A stretch of 64,000 bases of DNA. It comes from Endocalyx cinctus. Lineage: Eukaryota; Ascomycota; Sordariomycetes; Amphisphaeriales; Apiosporaceae. This document shows, one piece after another, positions 25,701 through 37,135 of this stretch; position 1 is the first letter of the stretch; each line of letters starts with the position of its first letter. Both the position numbers and the translations under genes were made by a program. The stretch is taken from the NCBI GenBank assembly GCA_001600455.1, contig BCKC01000004.1, positions 3,956,915 through 4,020,914 on the forward strand, in the 5' to 3' direction. Under the pieces are notes generated by a model. The model saw nothing but the letters and a program-made list of their open reading frames with translations. It was not told the origin of the DNA and ran no database searches.

Positions 25701-26983
25701 GGTCGGTTGAGACAGGCACACTGCAGCAATCACTTGAATGTGATAAAAACACGATGTATCATTCAGCGTCATTTTCGCCAGACGGCAAGACAATCGCGTT
25801 TGGCTTATCTAAGACGATACAACTGTGGTCGGTCAAAACAGGCGTATTGCAACGGACGCTTGAAGGCCATACCAAACGGGTCGATACGGTAGCATTCTCG
25901 CCAGACGGCAAGATAGTCGCGTCCGGCTCATATGACTTAACAATACGACTCTGGTCAGCTGAGACAGGCGCGCTGCAGCAAACGTTCAAATGCTATGAAA
26001 GCGAGCCACACTCATTAGCATTCTCACCAGACGGTAAGATAATCGCGTCCGGCTCATATGACCATATGGTACGGCTCTGGTCGGCCGAGATAAGCGTATT
26101 AAAGCAGACACTCGAAGGCCATAACGGCTCGGTAAAATCGGTAGCAATTTCGCCGGATGGCAAGAAGGTGGTGTCAGGCTCAAAAGACGAGACAGTACGG
26201 CTCTGGTCGGCCGAAACGGGTGCATTACAGCAGACACTTGAAGGCCATAGCGCGATGGTCAGGTCGGTAAGATTTTCACGAGACGGCAAGGTAGTGGCAT
26301 CAGGATCGAATGACGGGACAGTACGGCTCTGGTCAGCCGAAACAGGTATACTACAACATACACTTGAAGGCCATAACGACAAAGTCAGGTCAGTAACATT
26401 TTCGCCGGACGGTAAAACAGTGGCGTCTGGATCAGATGACTACACAGTACGGCTCTGGTCGGTCGAAACGGGTAAATTACAGCAGACATTTGAAGGCCAT
26501 AGCAGCTCGGTCACATCGATAATATTTTCTTTGGACGGTAAAACAGTAGCATCGGGTTCAGACGGCCAGGAAGTACGGCTCTGGTCGACCGAAACCGGCC
26601 GCTATCTCCAATCAGTTGATGATGTTACAACATCTCCTAGTTTGTCTTTTGACCGGGATGGTCAATTCATATTTCCTGAACTCGGCGATATTGCTCTTGA
26701 CCGCTTATTTCAACCAAAACCTATAGTCCATTCCAGTACTTCCATGTCTTCAGCTCTAACCCCTATGGAGGCCGAGCCTGATTATTATCACAATCGCCGC
26801 CTAGGACATAGTATAAGTGATGATGGAGACTGGATAACATTAGATGGGAAGGAATTACTATGGTTGCCCATGGAATATCGAACTTCGAGGGCGGCAATTT
26901 TGGGGCTGACTATGGTAATTGGCAGTCGATCGGGAAGGCTCATTATTTTACAGTTTTCTGCACCAAGTCCAGGAAGACGTTAA
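22787..26983 (+). CDS. NACHT-WD40 STAND (NLR-like) protein
   Basis: Exons 22787-23214, 23294-24896 and 24950-26983 join in frame to an uninterrupted 1354-residue protein. Residues 1-142 (MAEAFGAAASALAVVELSAK, then predicted helices) match the helical fungal STAND N-terminal domain (Helo-like_N type). Then the conserved linker LPIIDGAAFDSH and a NACHT domain with Walker A GMAGTGKST at about 205-212 and Walker B LVIVIDALDEC at about 305-314, followed by MTSRPELPIRL. Residues about 749-1230 hold eleven WD40 repeats of about 42 residues ending in the recurrent VRLWSAETG; the last four (26100-26600) are most alike. These proteins act as intracellular receptors in fungal non-self recognition and heterokaryon incompatibility: ligand binding by the propeller triggers oligomerisation and N-terminal signalling. 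A degenerate twelfth blade and an unrelated tail follow. Confidence 0.93.
25166..26610 (+). repeat. WD40-encoding tandem repeats (unit about 126 bp)
   Basis: Eleven imperfect units within the STAND gene, each with the recurring nucleotide core TTCTCGCCAGACGGCAAGA-T, GCGTC-GGCTCA and ACGGCTCTGGTCGGCCGA. Neighbouring units towards the 3' end share long stretches, suggesting recent duplication or conversion. Copies 3-5 and 7 are the more diverged, some having lost the GH dipeptide. Confidence 0.9.
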
Positions 26984-27123
26984 TCCCCGCTTCATTTGAG
27001 TCGATGGATTGGGTTTATTATTATTATTATTTGTATCGTTTTAAAATCAGGGTGTAAGCGAGCTGTTTGATTTATGGGTTGGTTACTTGGTCTGAAAGTT
27101 TTATATTTTCCTGAATAATAGCT

Positions 27124-27261
27124 GTTGAATTGGCTCTGTATACGATCGTATAATTGAAAATGAAAGATATTATATTCTGTAATTCTTGATGATGACAAGT
27201 ACCAAGTTCAAGGAATTTCCGTACGATAGTATGATTAACCCCTATTACCAGTATTCCAACA
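27124..27261 (+). repeat. Dispersed repeat A, copy 2
   Basis: Same orientation as 18233-18434 and sharing GTTGAATTGGCTCTGTA, TTCAAG-AATTTC-GTACGATAGTATGATTAA and CTATTAC-AGTATTCCAACA, but without the 68-bp segment of copy 1. It starts about 140 bases after the stop of the STAND gene. The two copies therefore enclose the FAD oxidase and the STAND gene as direct repeats. Confidence 0.75.
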
Positions 27262-27641
27262 ATAACCTTCACGCTTAGATAGGTATACAAATGCTACGTA
27301 TTGCCAGGTACCAGCTAACTACCAGTTATCCTGGTATGATTGCATTATTTATTATGCGTATACATATAATTATAGCCTCCTTCTTATATATTTTATGTGG
27401 GAGCAAGGTCAGGAATTAATGTGTTATTATGCCCTCCCCTTGACTAGGTTGTGTCGTGCAGCTTAATTGTTCTCATTCCGGTTGCCTAATTCCTTACATT
27501 TACAGCATTCTATAATACGTATTGATACCAACTGGTATAATGGAGGTTAATTAGGCGAATGGCACTAAATAGAGGGTTTTAGTATTAATAAATGGTAGAA
27601 ATGCCGAGATCAGATTGCCAAAAAAGTATGAAAAACTACCG

Positions 27642-27882
27642 TGTTAGGGATATCAGGAGGGTGCACTTAGTTAGAAGCGTGGCTACGGCTACCCTCCGAG
27701 TAGCCCACGTAATTAGAATAGTTAAGTCTATATAATGAGGGGTCAAGAGAGATAGAGAGGGTCAAGAAAGATAGAGAGGGTCAAGAATCAATAAATTTAT
27801 TTATTAGGCTCTTAGATTTACACTGCTGCACTACAGCTAAGATCTGACTACGTAATTAACTGCGCGACACTACACTCTAACG
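27642..27882 (+). mobile_element. Probable solo LTR of a retrotransposon
   Basis: Begins TGTTAGGGATATC and ends near CACTCTAAC, a terminal inverted TGTTAG...CTAAC-type arrangement as in fungal LTRs. Between lie a TATATAATGAG box (27729-27740), a tandem repeat, and AATAAATTTATTTATTAGG at about 27789 that could be the polyadenylation signal region. No flanking retrotransposon genes are found. An exact target-site duplication is not obvious, so boundaries are approximate. Confidence 0.45.
27742..27787 (+). repeat. 19-bp tandem repeat, 2.4 copies
   Basis: GTCAAGAGAGATAGAGAGG is followed by GTCAAGAAAGATAGAGAGG and the partial unit GTCAAGAA. It lies inside the LTR-like element just after its TATA-like box. 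Confidence 0.9.
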
Positions 27883-29838
27883 TAACCCCTATTTTCTCAC
27901 ATACCGCTAGGTACTTCACTACTTCTTAATAATTTATTGATAGTTTAGGTATGAGAGAGGGTTTATGGGCAAGATTTGATGAGAGACTTGTAGTATCTCA
28001 TCTTTAATGTCCCAATGGTTGGAGATACGATGATTGGTGCTGTCAATAAAGTGGTGGAATGATTGACAGTTTATACCCATGTTAGACGGCTACCTAATAT
28101 TAGAGGGTCTGCATCTGTTTAAGACGGCTGTATGAGTTATCTTCGGAGGTAAATAGTCGTAGTTATACATAGTGTGAGCTGTTTCTTAAACTGTGCATAG
28201 ATAGCTCATCAGAAAGTAATATGATAGCCTGCCGGGCGTCATGTAAGGGGAGAATATAGACGCTATCCGTGGCCGTGTAAATAAAAGTTTCCATCACATG
28301 AAGATGTAGAGTATGTATCTGCGCCAGGAACACTAAGAAAAGAGCTTCAAGTAAATGTAACTTCACATAATCAAAATGAAAGCAGATTAACCTACTTAAT
28401 ATTTTTCAAAGAAAAATTCGAGCTCTTTAGGGCACTATTAGACTTACACCGCGAACGATATAGCACAAGAAAGAGATAAACACGTGACACAGGCGACGAT
28501 GCTCAGCAGATGTCCGAAGCCTAAACACGGAGTAGATATATCGATTCACGGGGCTCCCATAACCCTCCAACCAACTCTACTATCGTTTTGAAACAAATAA
28601 CTTGGAAGCCCTGCCTCGCTGTGCCCCAGGAGGCATGCGGTGAGGGGGAGCTAACATATACTCTCTTGGAGAGGGCTAGTAATAAATTATGGAGCTTTAT
28701 GGTTGGACAACATTCCTATGGCGCGCGTACGCTGTTTGTGCCACTCGTGCTCACCTAGAAACCAATAAAGTGCTGTAGGGCGGCTGTTGCTGCCACTAGT
28801 TAAGAATTAGAGCAGCGGCCTTCTGCCATTATTTACCCCAATTGGAACTAGAGAGACTTTTTTCTTGTTCTATATATAAGAATTATTAAATATTAGTTAT
28901 AATATATATAGTCTGATATTTTATGTATCAAATAGTAATTTTTACCATGAAAACTGTCAAAATATTTTTACTACCTACGTTACGTACAGCCGGTAAATGA
29001 AATCAACCGTGTGGCGCACCACGGATACAACTCTCGGAAAGGTATGAATCTCTAGTTAATTTAAAGTCATAACTGAAGGTAGAATAGTAACAGGGTTTTT
29101 GTTAGGACAACACTAACAGTGGCTAACTGGTGGGATAGACTACTTGAAAAATTCGAGTACATCAGCTCTAGCTCTGCAACAACTATGGTTCTACAGGGCA
29201 AATATATAAAAGATTGATAAATGAAACAGCTATTCTTATATTCGCATCAAATTAGCCCGAGATACTCGTAGACTTCACGTCAAATTGAGCTAGTCTAAGT
29301 CACTTCAGGCCGAAGACGGCGGGCGGTTATATACTGCCGGTAATAAAATTAATGTTTCATAACACTTAGGGCTATTTTTCGAGGAGATCGACCGGCAGAT
29401 TGTATAATGTGGTAATGCTTTTGTTCATACGGGGCCAGTAACCTTACTGGTTTAATGATTAGTTGGTGTGCTTCGGTAGTGACGGTTTATTTTAACATTA
29501 ATTATCCGGACCCAAACATTTATTGGATCAGTATGGGGATACTAATCTTTGCGCAATATACAAAATCATTACGTTCCGATGACAAAGATTCTAGACCATT
29601 CTGAATGAAGGAATATCAATTTATTAGCTTAATCATAAGTATGTCAATGTACTCTTTTTAAAAAATAGAAATATCTTTATCTTCGACCTGTTTTGTCATG
29701 ATTTGTTGCTTCAAAACATCGCTAAACATTGCTACTTTATGGCAAGTCGGACCATATGATAAAAACAACAACAACAATAATAATAACGGTTTGACTTAAA
29801 CCACAAAAGCAAGAAAAAAGTACAGTCAAGATCTGAAG

Positions 29839-30962
29839 ATGTACTGGCTTCGTCTCTTGCTCCAAGTTGGGTTTTCCCAAGCCGTGCTTCGATTCGGGTG
29901 TTCTACTGTATCTATCCAGCGCCTCGACCCACTTGTCGAACCAGGACGAGTTCCATCGGCGCATGTTCATCAAATTGTCGGCGGAAATGTCTTCAACGCA
30001 ACTATGGAGGGTAATATCGGGGACCAGGGAAGCTGCACGACCTGTGCTTACACGGAAGATTTCTCCAACTACTGGACCGCCGTCATGTATTTCCGACACG
30101 AAAATGGCTCCTACAAGCGCGTGCCTCAGTACCCCAATGCGCAGTTGGGTTACGAAGGACAAGATGCCCCAGATATCGAAGGTGGAATGACCATTTACTA
30201 CACACAAAAGGACTTCAATACGAATGGAGAGGAATACATCACTTCCTTTCAACCTGTAAGTCTTGCCGTCCTTTAATCTTTTCATTCATTTTTACCAAAT
30301 GTTTTGCCTCGATACATCTTATATATAATCAAAACCTAACGATGTTATTTCAGGGATTTCGCATGACTGTAGGAAGTCCGACCGTCAACACCCGTAATGG
30401 TTCATACCCAGGTCTTCGCTACACCTGCCTCCAAACAATCCTCACTCGAGGATACGAGACGCCCGACTTTCCAACCGATCCCTGTCCGGCTGGGATTATG
30501 GCGATCCACCACTTCCCGTCCTGCTGGGATGGCAAGAACCTTGACAGTCCGGATCACCAGTCGCACATGTACAGCACCGTCCGCGGCGCTTTTCTCGAAG
30601 CTGGCCCTTGCCCGGCCTCTCACCCGGTGCGTATGCCACAGCTCGCGTACGAGACCATGTGGAATACGACGGTGTTCGCCGACATGTGGCCATCGGACGG
30701 GTCCCAGCCTTTCGTGTGGTCGTTCATGGACAGCACCGGCTACGGGACCCACGCCGATTACGTGTTCGGATGGGAAGGCGACTCGCTTCAGCGCGCCATG
30801 AACGACTCTTGCATGTTTCACGCTTGCGGAAGCCCCGGCATGCAAGGCATCCTGAAGACCCAAACAGTCGAGGAAATGAATAGCTGCGGTGTCAAGAATA
30901 CCGTTACGGAAGATACGGAAGGGTGGCTTACCGAGCTTCCTGGGCAGATGGTGGAAATGTAA
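29839..30962 (+). CDS. DUF1996 secreted protein
   Basis: Exons 29839-30255 and 30354-30962 give 341 residues. A short hydrophobic N-terminus is followed by CSTVSIQRLDPLVEPGRV, HVHQIVGGNVFN and, later, GLRYTCLQT, HFPSCWDGKNLDS and DHQSHMY, which are the conserved motifs of DUF1996 (R-x-DP-x-V-x-PG, HVH-x-x-GG, FP-x-CWDG and DH-x-SHM). Histidines and cysteines of these motifs suggest an extracellular metal-binding or disulphide-rich fold. Its biochemical role is not established; many fungal members are secreted and some carry WSC or carbohydrate-binding modules, absent here. The second exon is clearly more GC-rich than the flanking DNA. Confidence 0.9.
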
Positions 30963-32310
30963 TTTAGCCCTTCAGGTGCTTTGGCTAGAAGAATAATGCA
31001 GAGCTGTTAGATAGCTAGCATAGGTAATATTCACTGCTTGTTGAAACTAAACTAGTAGTTCGTCTCCGCATCTGAAGTGCTACGCAATTAGTTCTGTTCA
31101 TGTAACTGGAATTTTAACAGCTAGAAATGGCAAGACGGAGTATAATGTAGACATAGAGCGCTCTCTATTTGTGTCTGTCAAAAAGTGCAACAACAGCCAA
31201 CAGGCAAGCTTATGGTACGCTGTGATCAAGTCCTTTACACTTGTCTGGTACCCTTAATTGCTCATTATATAACTTTATACTGTGTAACTACTTCGCTTAG
31301 AAGTTGAAATTCTGCTCACAAAGCCCTAGACTGAGGGTTTCCCGCACCTGTATTGATCAGCTACGCCCTATAAAACACGATCTGTACAACTCGTATAATT
31401 CATAATTCTTGTGGCTTAGGTTAAGTTTTTGATATTGCGGGTATGCTAGTCTTAAAGAAAAAGGGGTCTAGCGATTCGAAACATTAAAGTCGTCGTTCAA
31501 TTGTAATTACCGTGAATTACGTATATAATACACGATTTATACATATTGTACTTGAGCTCATCGTACTACTTACAAAACATTCTAAGTGTTTAGTCAAGTT
31601 AAAGCCGAAAGGAAGAAAGGGGGTTTTAAACATTTTCATTTGCCAAATCTAACTAAATATCGTATCAACGAAGAGAAGAAGAAGAATCAATTATTATTAG
31701 CTATTTAACTACCTCCAAGATTTGGGAATAGTGGCGAGGTTAATCTTCATTAGAATAAAATAGCGAAAAGTGATAGCAATTAACGATGTAGAATAGATAA
31801 TTCTAGTTGATTCCTCCGTAAATGTAATATTCTTGATATGTTTTAGGAAGTAGGGTAATTAGTAGGTCCCTACTTCCCTCAATAGTAACTGAATATGCCT
31901 GAGTTTACGAAAGATTCTCTGCCATCTCTGTGGAACTTACCTTTAGACATGTAAAAAGGAGTTTCTTAATCTCCATTAATTACCCCATAAACACAAACAC
32001 CACACTTGAGAGTGCCTAAATCGTAAACGTAAATTTAGAACCTTCTTTGGGATGCTCATCTCTCGTGGAGATGAACTGTTCACATATTGTATTAATCAAT
32101 ATTTCATCCACTGTGCATCTTTTTACAACCCAATTGTCTCTATACACGACACTGTGCCTAATCAACCAGTAGTTTCATCAGTTGTCGAAATTATGCTGTC
32201 AAATCAAATGAGACCTCCGAAATCATGCAATACCAAAAATCAAACTTACGCTACCTAGCGATCTAAGAGGACAGGAGAGTTTCCTTATGAAATGATACAG
32301 AAATAAGAAT
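30963..32310. other. Intergenic, 1.3 kb, no supported gene
   Basis: AT-rich with only short frames, none with recognisable motifs. Nothing repeated or structured was noticed. Confidence 0.5.
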
Positions 32311-33961
32311 TCACCCCCTAGTTAATAGTCTTCTGATACGTGCCGAGCGTCGTATACCATCTTTACCTAAGACACGACCCAATAATGTCCCCGTGGAGGG
32401 CTGTGAAGCTGGCTTGTGTTCCGAGCTTTTAACTCTACTACCTTCCTCTTTTAAGCTCATTTTCAAAACCTGCTTACTACCTGGCATCTTATCGCGTTGT
32501 TCCAACTCTAATTGCTCTTTCTTCATAACACGATATATTTCTAGCCCGTCATCCAGGTACTTGCAAATCTCTTCCGACGATATAACCAATGGCTCTATTA
32601 TACAGCCCTCATCCAGCATCTTCAAATCCGATCCGCTGCAAATGAAGTCCTTCAATGATAGCTGTAATGCTACTGAAGATATCGCCGAACCTTGTTTATC
32701 CCGAAACATCTAAATTTGGGTTTTAATATGGACTTTTGCTGATATCGATCTGGAAAGATGGATATGACGTACCTGCTCTGGAGCAACGAGCTCGGCGGAC
32801 TTTCTGTTACCCGATCCAGTAACACGTCTCCACACTGCAAATTTCGCTTCTCCCGTCTCCAGCACCTGCTCATCTGAGTAGTTATGCTTCTGATTTCTTA
32901 GCTCCGCTAGATACATATCATGTAAGTCCAACCCGACTACCGTCATAACTTGACTACTCGCAGCGCTTATGTACCGCTCTGCCTTCATACGGAGTTCTCG
33001 CGGCGTCTGTGTCCAGCCCACTTCGAGCACAATGCTAGCAGATTTACACTTCTGCTTACATTTGCGATGAAAGCAAGACCAGTCGGGCGAGGCAGTGTCG
33101 GCTTCGCCATGAGATTGATCCATATTTATGTTGGTACTTCCCAAAGATATCATGCTTTCAGCAGCCTCTACAATCTCCTTGAACTGGCCTTTTGACAGTA
33201 TAAGAGCCCTCTTCCATAAAACCCATTGTTCCTGTACGCATCCTACCGCACACTCATGAACACTTGTAGGCATCCGAATCTGGAACTGCTTCTTTGTTCG
33301 CTTGTACTCGTGCCTATTTTCACCTGTTAGTTTTTCGGTTCCTACATCCATTGAGTAGGCAATTTACGTACCGAAGTTGGTCTTCAAAAATACCCCTAAG
33401 TCCTCTGGTGTTCAAATTCCTGATACGCCGGAGAAGCTCGCGATATTCGGCAGAAGATAGGGTTACCTGGGGACACTTGTCATCCCTGTACCGTTTATAT
33501 ATGACGTCCTCAATGAGGTCTAGGGCCTTTCGGACCTGGGCCTCTGACGGCCGGCCAGTTTTTTTCTTTGCCAGATTGATCAAGTTTGCGAATAGCACTC
33601 GTACTTTCTGTGGGAGTCTGAAGTCAGGAGTGCTTGGTTCGTGAAGAGAGTTTGCGACTCGTGAGAGTGTGGGCTCAGGTGAAGTTGGTCCTCGGAGGAG
33701 TGAGGTATCTTTAGTCGCCGGCGCTTGCAGCTCTATCAGTTTTTGAGCGGATGTTGAATTCGAATTCGGGTCTTGCGTGGGATTAGTAAATGAGTGGATT
33801 GTATGTTGTTCCGGGGTGATTGGAGGCGTCAAATCCTTATTTGTTACACCTTTCCTTGTGTTATTATGCTGGGCTTCAAATTTTGCTGTACCCCGTAACC
33901 CTGATGCCGGTGTATCTGGCGGTGTAAGTAATTGGTGATTGATGGACGTTTGCCTGGACAT
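32311..33961 (-). CDS. Uncharacterised fungal protein, possible PD-(D/E)XK nuclease-like fold
   Basis: Exons 33961-33372, 33313-32773 and 32709-32311 splice in frame to 509 residues. Residues 1-100 are low complexity, rich in Ser, Thr and Pro (TPPDTPAS, TPPITPEQ). The middle (about 270-340) contains ASPDWSCFHRKC followed about 20 residues later by SIVLEVGWTQTPRELRMKAE and VMTVVGLDL. The PD...(10-30)...ExG arrangement with a following helix and a hydrophobic strand resembles fungal families related to restriction-endonuclease-like (PD-(D/E)XK) folds, with Gln or Trp around the usual Lys position. The C-terminal 60 residues are basic, ending RRSARIRRLL. Nuclease activity is not demonstrated; it could be a domesticated mobile-element protein. 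Junctions are GT-AG and keep frame. Confidence 0.55.
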
Positions 33962-35027
33962 TATTTTTAAGGGAAAAAAGAAATCCAGAGAAATAAGATG
34001 TCCGGAATTTTTCTTCGGGGTTATGAATAGTAGATGAGAGCAGATTTAACGAGGAACAGACGCTACCGAGCGCTCTCCTCCGTGCGGGGCTGGTTACATC
34101 CGACGAATCATCTAGGGAGCTGATTAATCCGACTCACAACAAGATATGTTTCGAAGTAGGTAAGGAGAATAGTAAATAATTTACGGGTAATTATAACATA
34201 CTGTGACGGAGAAGTGGGACTGAATGGCACCTGGTATCGGAGGCGTAAAATTAAGGGGTGGAATCAAGCTCACCAACCCGGTCGGAAAGATTGAAAAATC
34301 CTGTAATGACATACTACTAGCTCAGGAAGCAGTATAAATAAGGTGCTGAGCTGCCTTTTCGATTCATAGAAGTAGATAAATTTTTATGCCCTAATTCAAT
34401 GAAATACTGGTGGTTGGCGTAGCGGTTACGGCAGAATAAATACTAGAGGGACCATTTTAGAACATGCTACGTAGGTAGGAGTGCCAGTGAACTAAGTACG
34501 GTGAACTAATAGTGCTCGTGGTACTAATTTTGTTGTCTACTTGCGTAATTGTCCCACTGCTTGTACAATCTGGGCTCCTCCTTGCCTCCCACTGCGCACT
34601 TACCGCGGAGACTCTACGGTTGTGTGGTCTTACCATGAACCATAGCTAGGGATGATAAGGTAATACAGGCGGAAAGACGGTAATACAAACGGTCGAGGAA
34701 ACCCCCATTGGAGATTGAGCCGGGAATTTGACGAACCATTCTGACCTTGTGGTCCAATTGGCAACTTGTGATATCATTCGGAGCAAACTTAGATAACGAG
34801 GGATATATGAGATTTACATAGGCATCCCAATCAGAATTCGGGATTTCCTGGGAACAAAAGTTGGAAATATTTCATACGTTTCCCACTAGACGTTAAATAT
34901 CTGAGCAGACGACCCAGCAACATAAACAGAATATGGAATAAAATTATTATCTACTTTACTTTTCAAAATTATTCACATCGATATTTTCATTATCATAAAA
35001 AAACCACACCGAATGTCACCCACTCGT
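33962..35027. other. Intergenic with dispersed repeat B
   Basis: Contains repeat B copy 1 at 34204-34408. Just after it, at 34411-34434, TGGTTGGCGTAGCGGTTACGGC resembles the 5' part (A box) of a tRNA gene, but no matching T arm follows. No protein gene is supported. Confidence 0.45.
34204..34408 (+). repeat. Dispersed repeat B, copy 1
   Basis: About 205 bases aligned over their full length with 46877-47081 in the same orientation at roughly 80 percent identity by eye, for example GAGAAGTGGGACTGAATGG, CACCAACCCGGTC and GCTGAGCTGCC against GTACTGAGCTCCC. It carries no coding potential and has the size of a short non-autonomous element. It lies upstream of the SDR that opens the metabolite cluster. 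Confidence 0.85.
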
Positions 35028-36000
35028 TTAGGAGGTCGCCATGTGGGCGCCGCCGGACACGTGGATGGTCTGGCCCGTGAGCCACTGGGCCTCGGGGCTG
35101 GCCAAGAGGGCGACGACGCCTGAAACGTCTTGCGGCAAGCCGGCGCGGTTCATAGGGCTGAGGGCCGCGATCTGGGCCTCGACCTCTTCGGGGGATATCT
35201 TGTCGCCGTTGGGCACGTAGTCCTTAGCGTACTCGGTCCACATGTCGCTCTTGATACCACCGGGCGCGACCGCGTTCACCGTGATATTGCGCTCGCCCAG
35301 GTCGTACGCCAGGCACTTGATCATGCCCAGGACGGCGGACTTCGAGGCCGAGTAGACTGCGTGTCGCTTGTAGCCCTGTCGGGAGAGGTGTGATGTTAGT
35401 TCGACGCCGGTATCAATAATATCCTAAACAGGGCCGAGAGAAGAAGGGGAAGAAGAAGAGAAGAAGACGACGAGATAAAGACGTACCATGACGGCCGAGA
35501 TGCTCGAGATGAGGATCAGCCTGCCGTAGTCCTCCATATACTTGTCGGCGAGCTGGGCGACGAAGTACTGCGCCTTGACGTTGACGGCGAAGACGCGGTC
35601 GATCTGCTCCTCGGTGGTCTCCGCGAGGGTGCCGAAGTGCTCGATACCCGAGTTGCTCATGACGACGTCGACGCGACCCAGCCGCTGCTTGGCGGCCTCG
35701 AAGAGGCTGGTCAGCTCGGCCTTGTTGGAGACGTCGGCCTTGACGGCGATGGCGCGCACGCCGTGCTCGGCGCGGGCCTGCTCGGCGACGCCCTCGGCCG
35801 CTTTGGATGACGAGACGTAGTTGATGACGACGTCGGCGCCGTGGGCGGCTAGGTTGAGGGCGATAGCGGCGCCGATTCCGCGGCTAGAACCGGTGACTGT
35901 GGAAAGTATCAGTGATAATGCTCTTCACTCCGTGGAGCATTCTACGGAATCACTTACCGATAGCAACTTTCCCCTTAAGGTCTTTGTTGACTACGCTCAT
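35028..36000 (-). CDS. SDR, tetrahydroxynaphthalene-reductase-like
   Basis: Exons 36000-35958, 35896-35487 and 35375-35028 give 266 residues. Motifs: VAIVTGSSRGIGAAI (NADPH Rossmann turn, restored across intron 1), VMSNSGIEHFG, LILISSISAV with the catalytic serine, and HAVYSASKSAV with YxxxK. The downstream INVNAVAPGGIKSDM-like segment (TVNAVAPGGIKSDM) and YVPNG resemble fungal naphthol and versicolorin reductases. These classical SDRs reduce aromatic polyketide or quinone-type carbonyls with NADPH. Exon 2 and 3 are GC-rich compared with the neighbourhood. It is the leftmost member of a run of tailoring and regulatory genes and may belong to the cluster around the NRPS-like reductase; exact substrate is unknown. 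Confidence 0.9.
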
Positions 36001-37135
36001 GTTGATGGTGGGGAGTTTAAAGTGAATTGGGGAGTGGTTCTTTTAGAGTTAGAGTGGAGTGAGTAGGCTAGAAAACCTTGTTGAGAGATGACTAGGGGAT
36101 AGCTGTTGAGTGACGAGTGTGTAGGGTTGGGTAAGTAGAGAAGAGCGTGTTAAACTGCGGTTGATAATGACCTTTCATTTATCGCTCATCTTGTACGACG
36201 AAGACTCGGTTTATATACATGTTCGAAGACCATATTATTCCCCATTATGATTTCATTCGCGAGCGACAAACGTATAATCGCGTATCGTAGCACAAATCGT
36301 TAGTGACGTATGCCGTCATCAAAAATCTACGTGTAATCAATCATAGCATTCGGCGCCGACGGTCTCGGTGACGGATTACATAGATGGTGAAGCAAAGAGC
36401 TAAGTTAGGTTAAAAAGCAGGGTCTTGCAAGCTGGCAGGCTGGTATCGGGGATTTAACATTTTCTTGGCTCGCGCTCCGAAAGTGTGGGGAAAGATGACT
36501 TCGAATTCTGTTATTCTACGCAGGCGATTATTAATTAAGACACTTTATTTGAAGAGGGTTTCGTTAGAGAATTACCTATCTTTCACTCCTTTTTACGGTG
36601 TAAATGAAAGTATTCCACTAATATCATTCATTCTGCGACGAATCGGGGTTTTCGTCACTTCGCTTTTATCTAACCCCGCTGCCCCGGTCGCTCCTTTTAT
36701 TTTCCGATATGGCATCATTAACCAACCAACTAAACCTATTCCGTAGTATTCTGACGGTGGTCGAGTAGTTAACGGACATATTTCGCCACGAATTCATCAA
36801 CGCAATATTTATTATACTAGAAATTCATAATGTCTTGGGGGCTAGAAACGTCCAACCTTCAAGATCGGAAATATATGTTATTCTTTCCTTAGCTTGTTTT
36901 TATGAGCTGGTTCTTCCCTCATTATTTGGTGATTGGATCTCGACTTACAGCTTCAGACCTCGGTTTTTCACTAACCATGACTACTTGACCAACTTGAAAG
37001 TAAAATAGTAAGTTGCTTGTATATCACATTATCTACATATTTGATAGTTATAGTAGTCGGCATATTTTAACCACGTTTTATTATTGACTGTAAATAATTT
37101 TACTTCCCAAAATAGCCCACAGGACCCAAAGCGCG
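36001..37135. other. Intergenic, 1.1 kb
   Basis: Promoter of the SDR and 3' flank of the regulator-like gene. TATATACATG at about 36211 could be a TATA region. The open frame at 36465-36746 lacks motifs and an ATG of good context, so no gene is called. Confidence 0.45.

Larger units (their letters stand above)
26984..29838. other. Gene-free AT-rich region, 2.9 kb
   Basis: Carries repeat A copy 2, a probable solo LTR with an internal 19-bp tandem repeat, and at about 29110-29133 the sequence TGTTAGGACAACACTAACAG, which resembles an LTR-end motif. The rest is AT-rich, with no reading frame of substance on either strand. It looks like old transposon-derived DNA. Confidence 0.5.

Noticed and set aside
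27742..27787. Possible CRISPR-like direct repeats
   Set aside because: The units are adjacent without spacers and the genome is fungal.
36465..36746. 93-residue open frame on the plus strand
   Set aside because: No motif, poor start context and no splice extension giving a recognisable protein.
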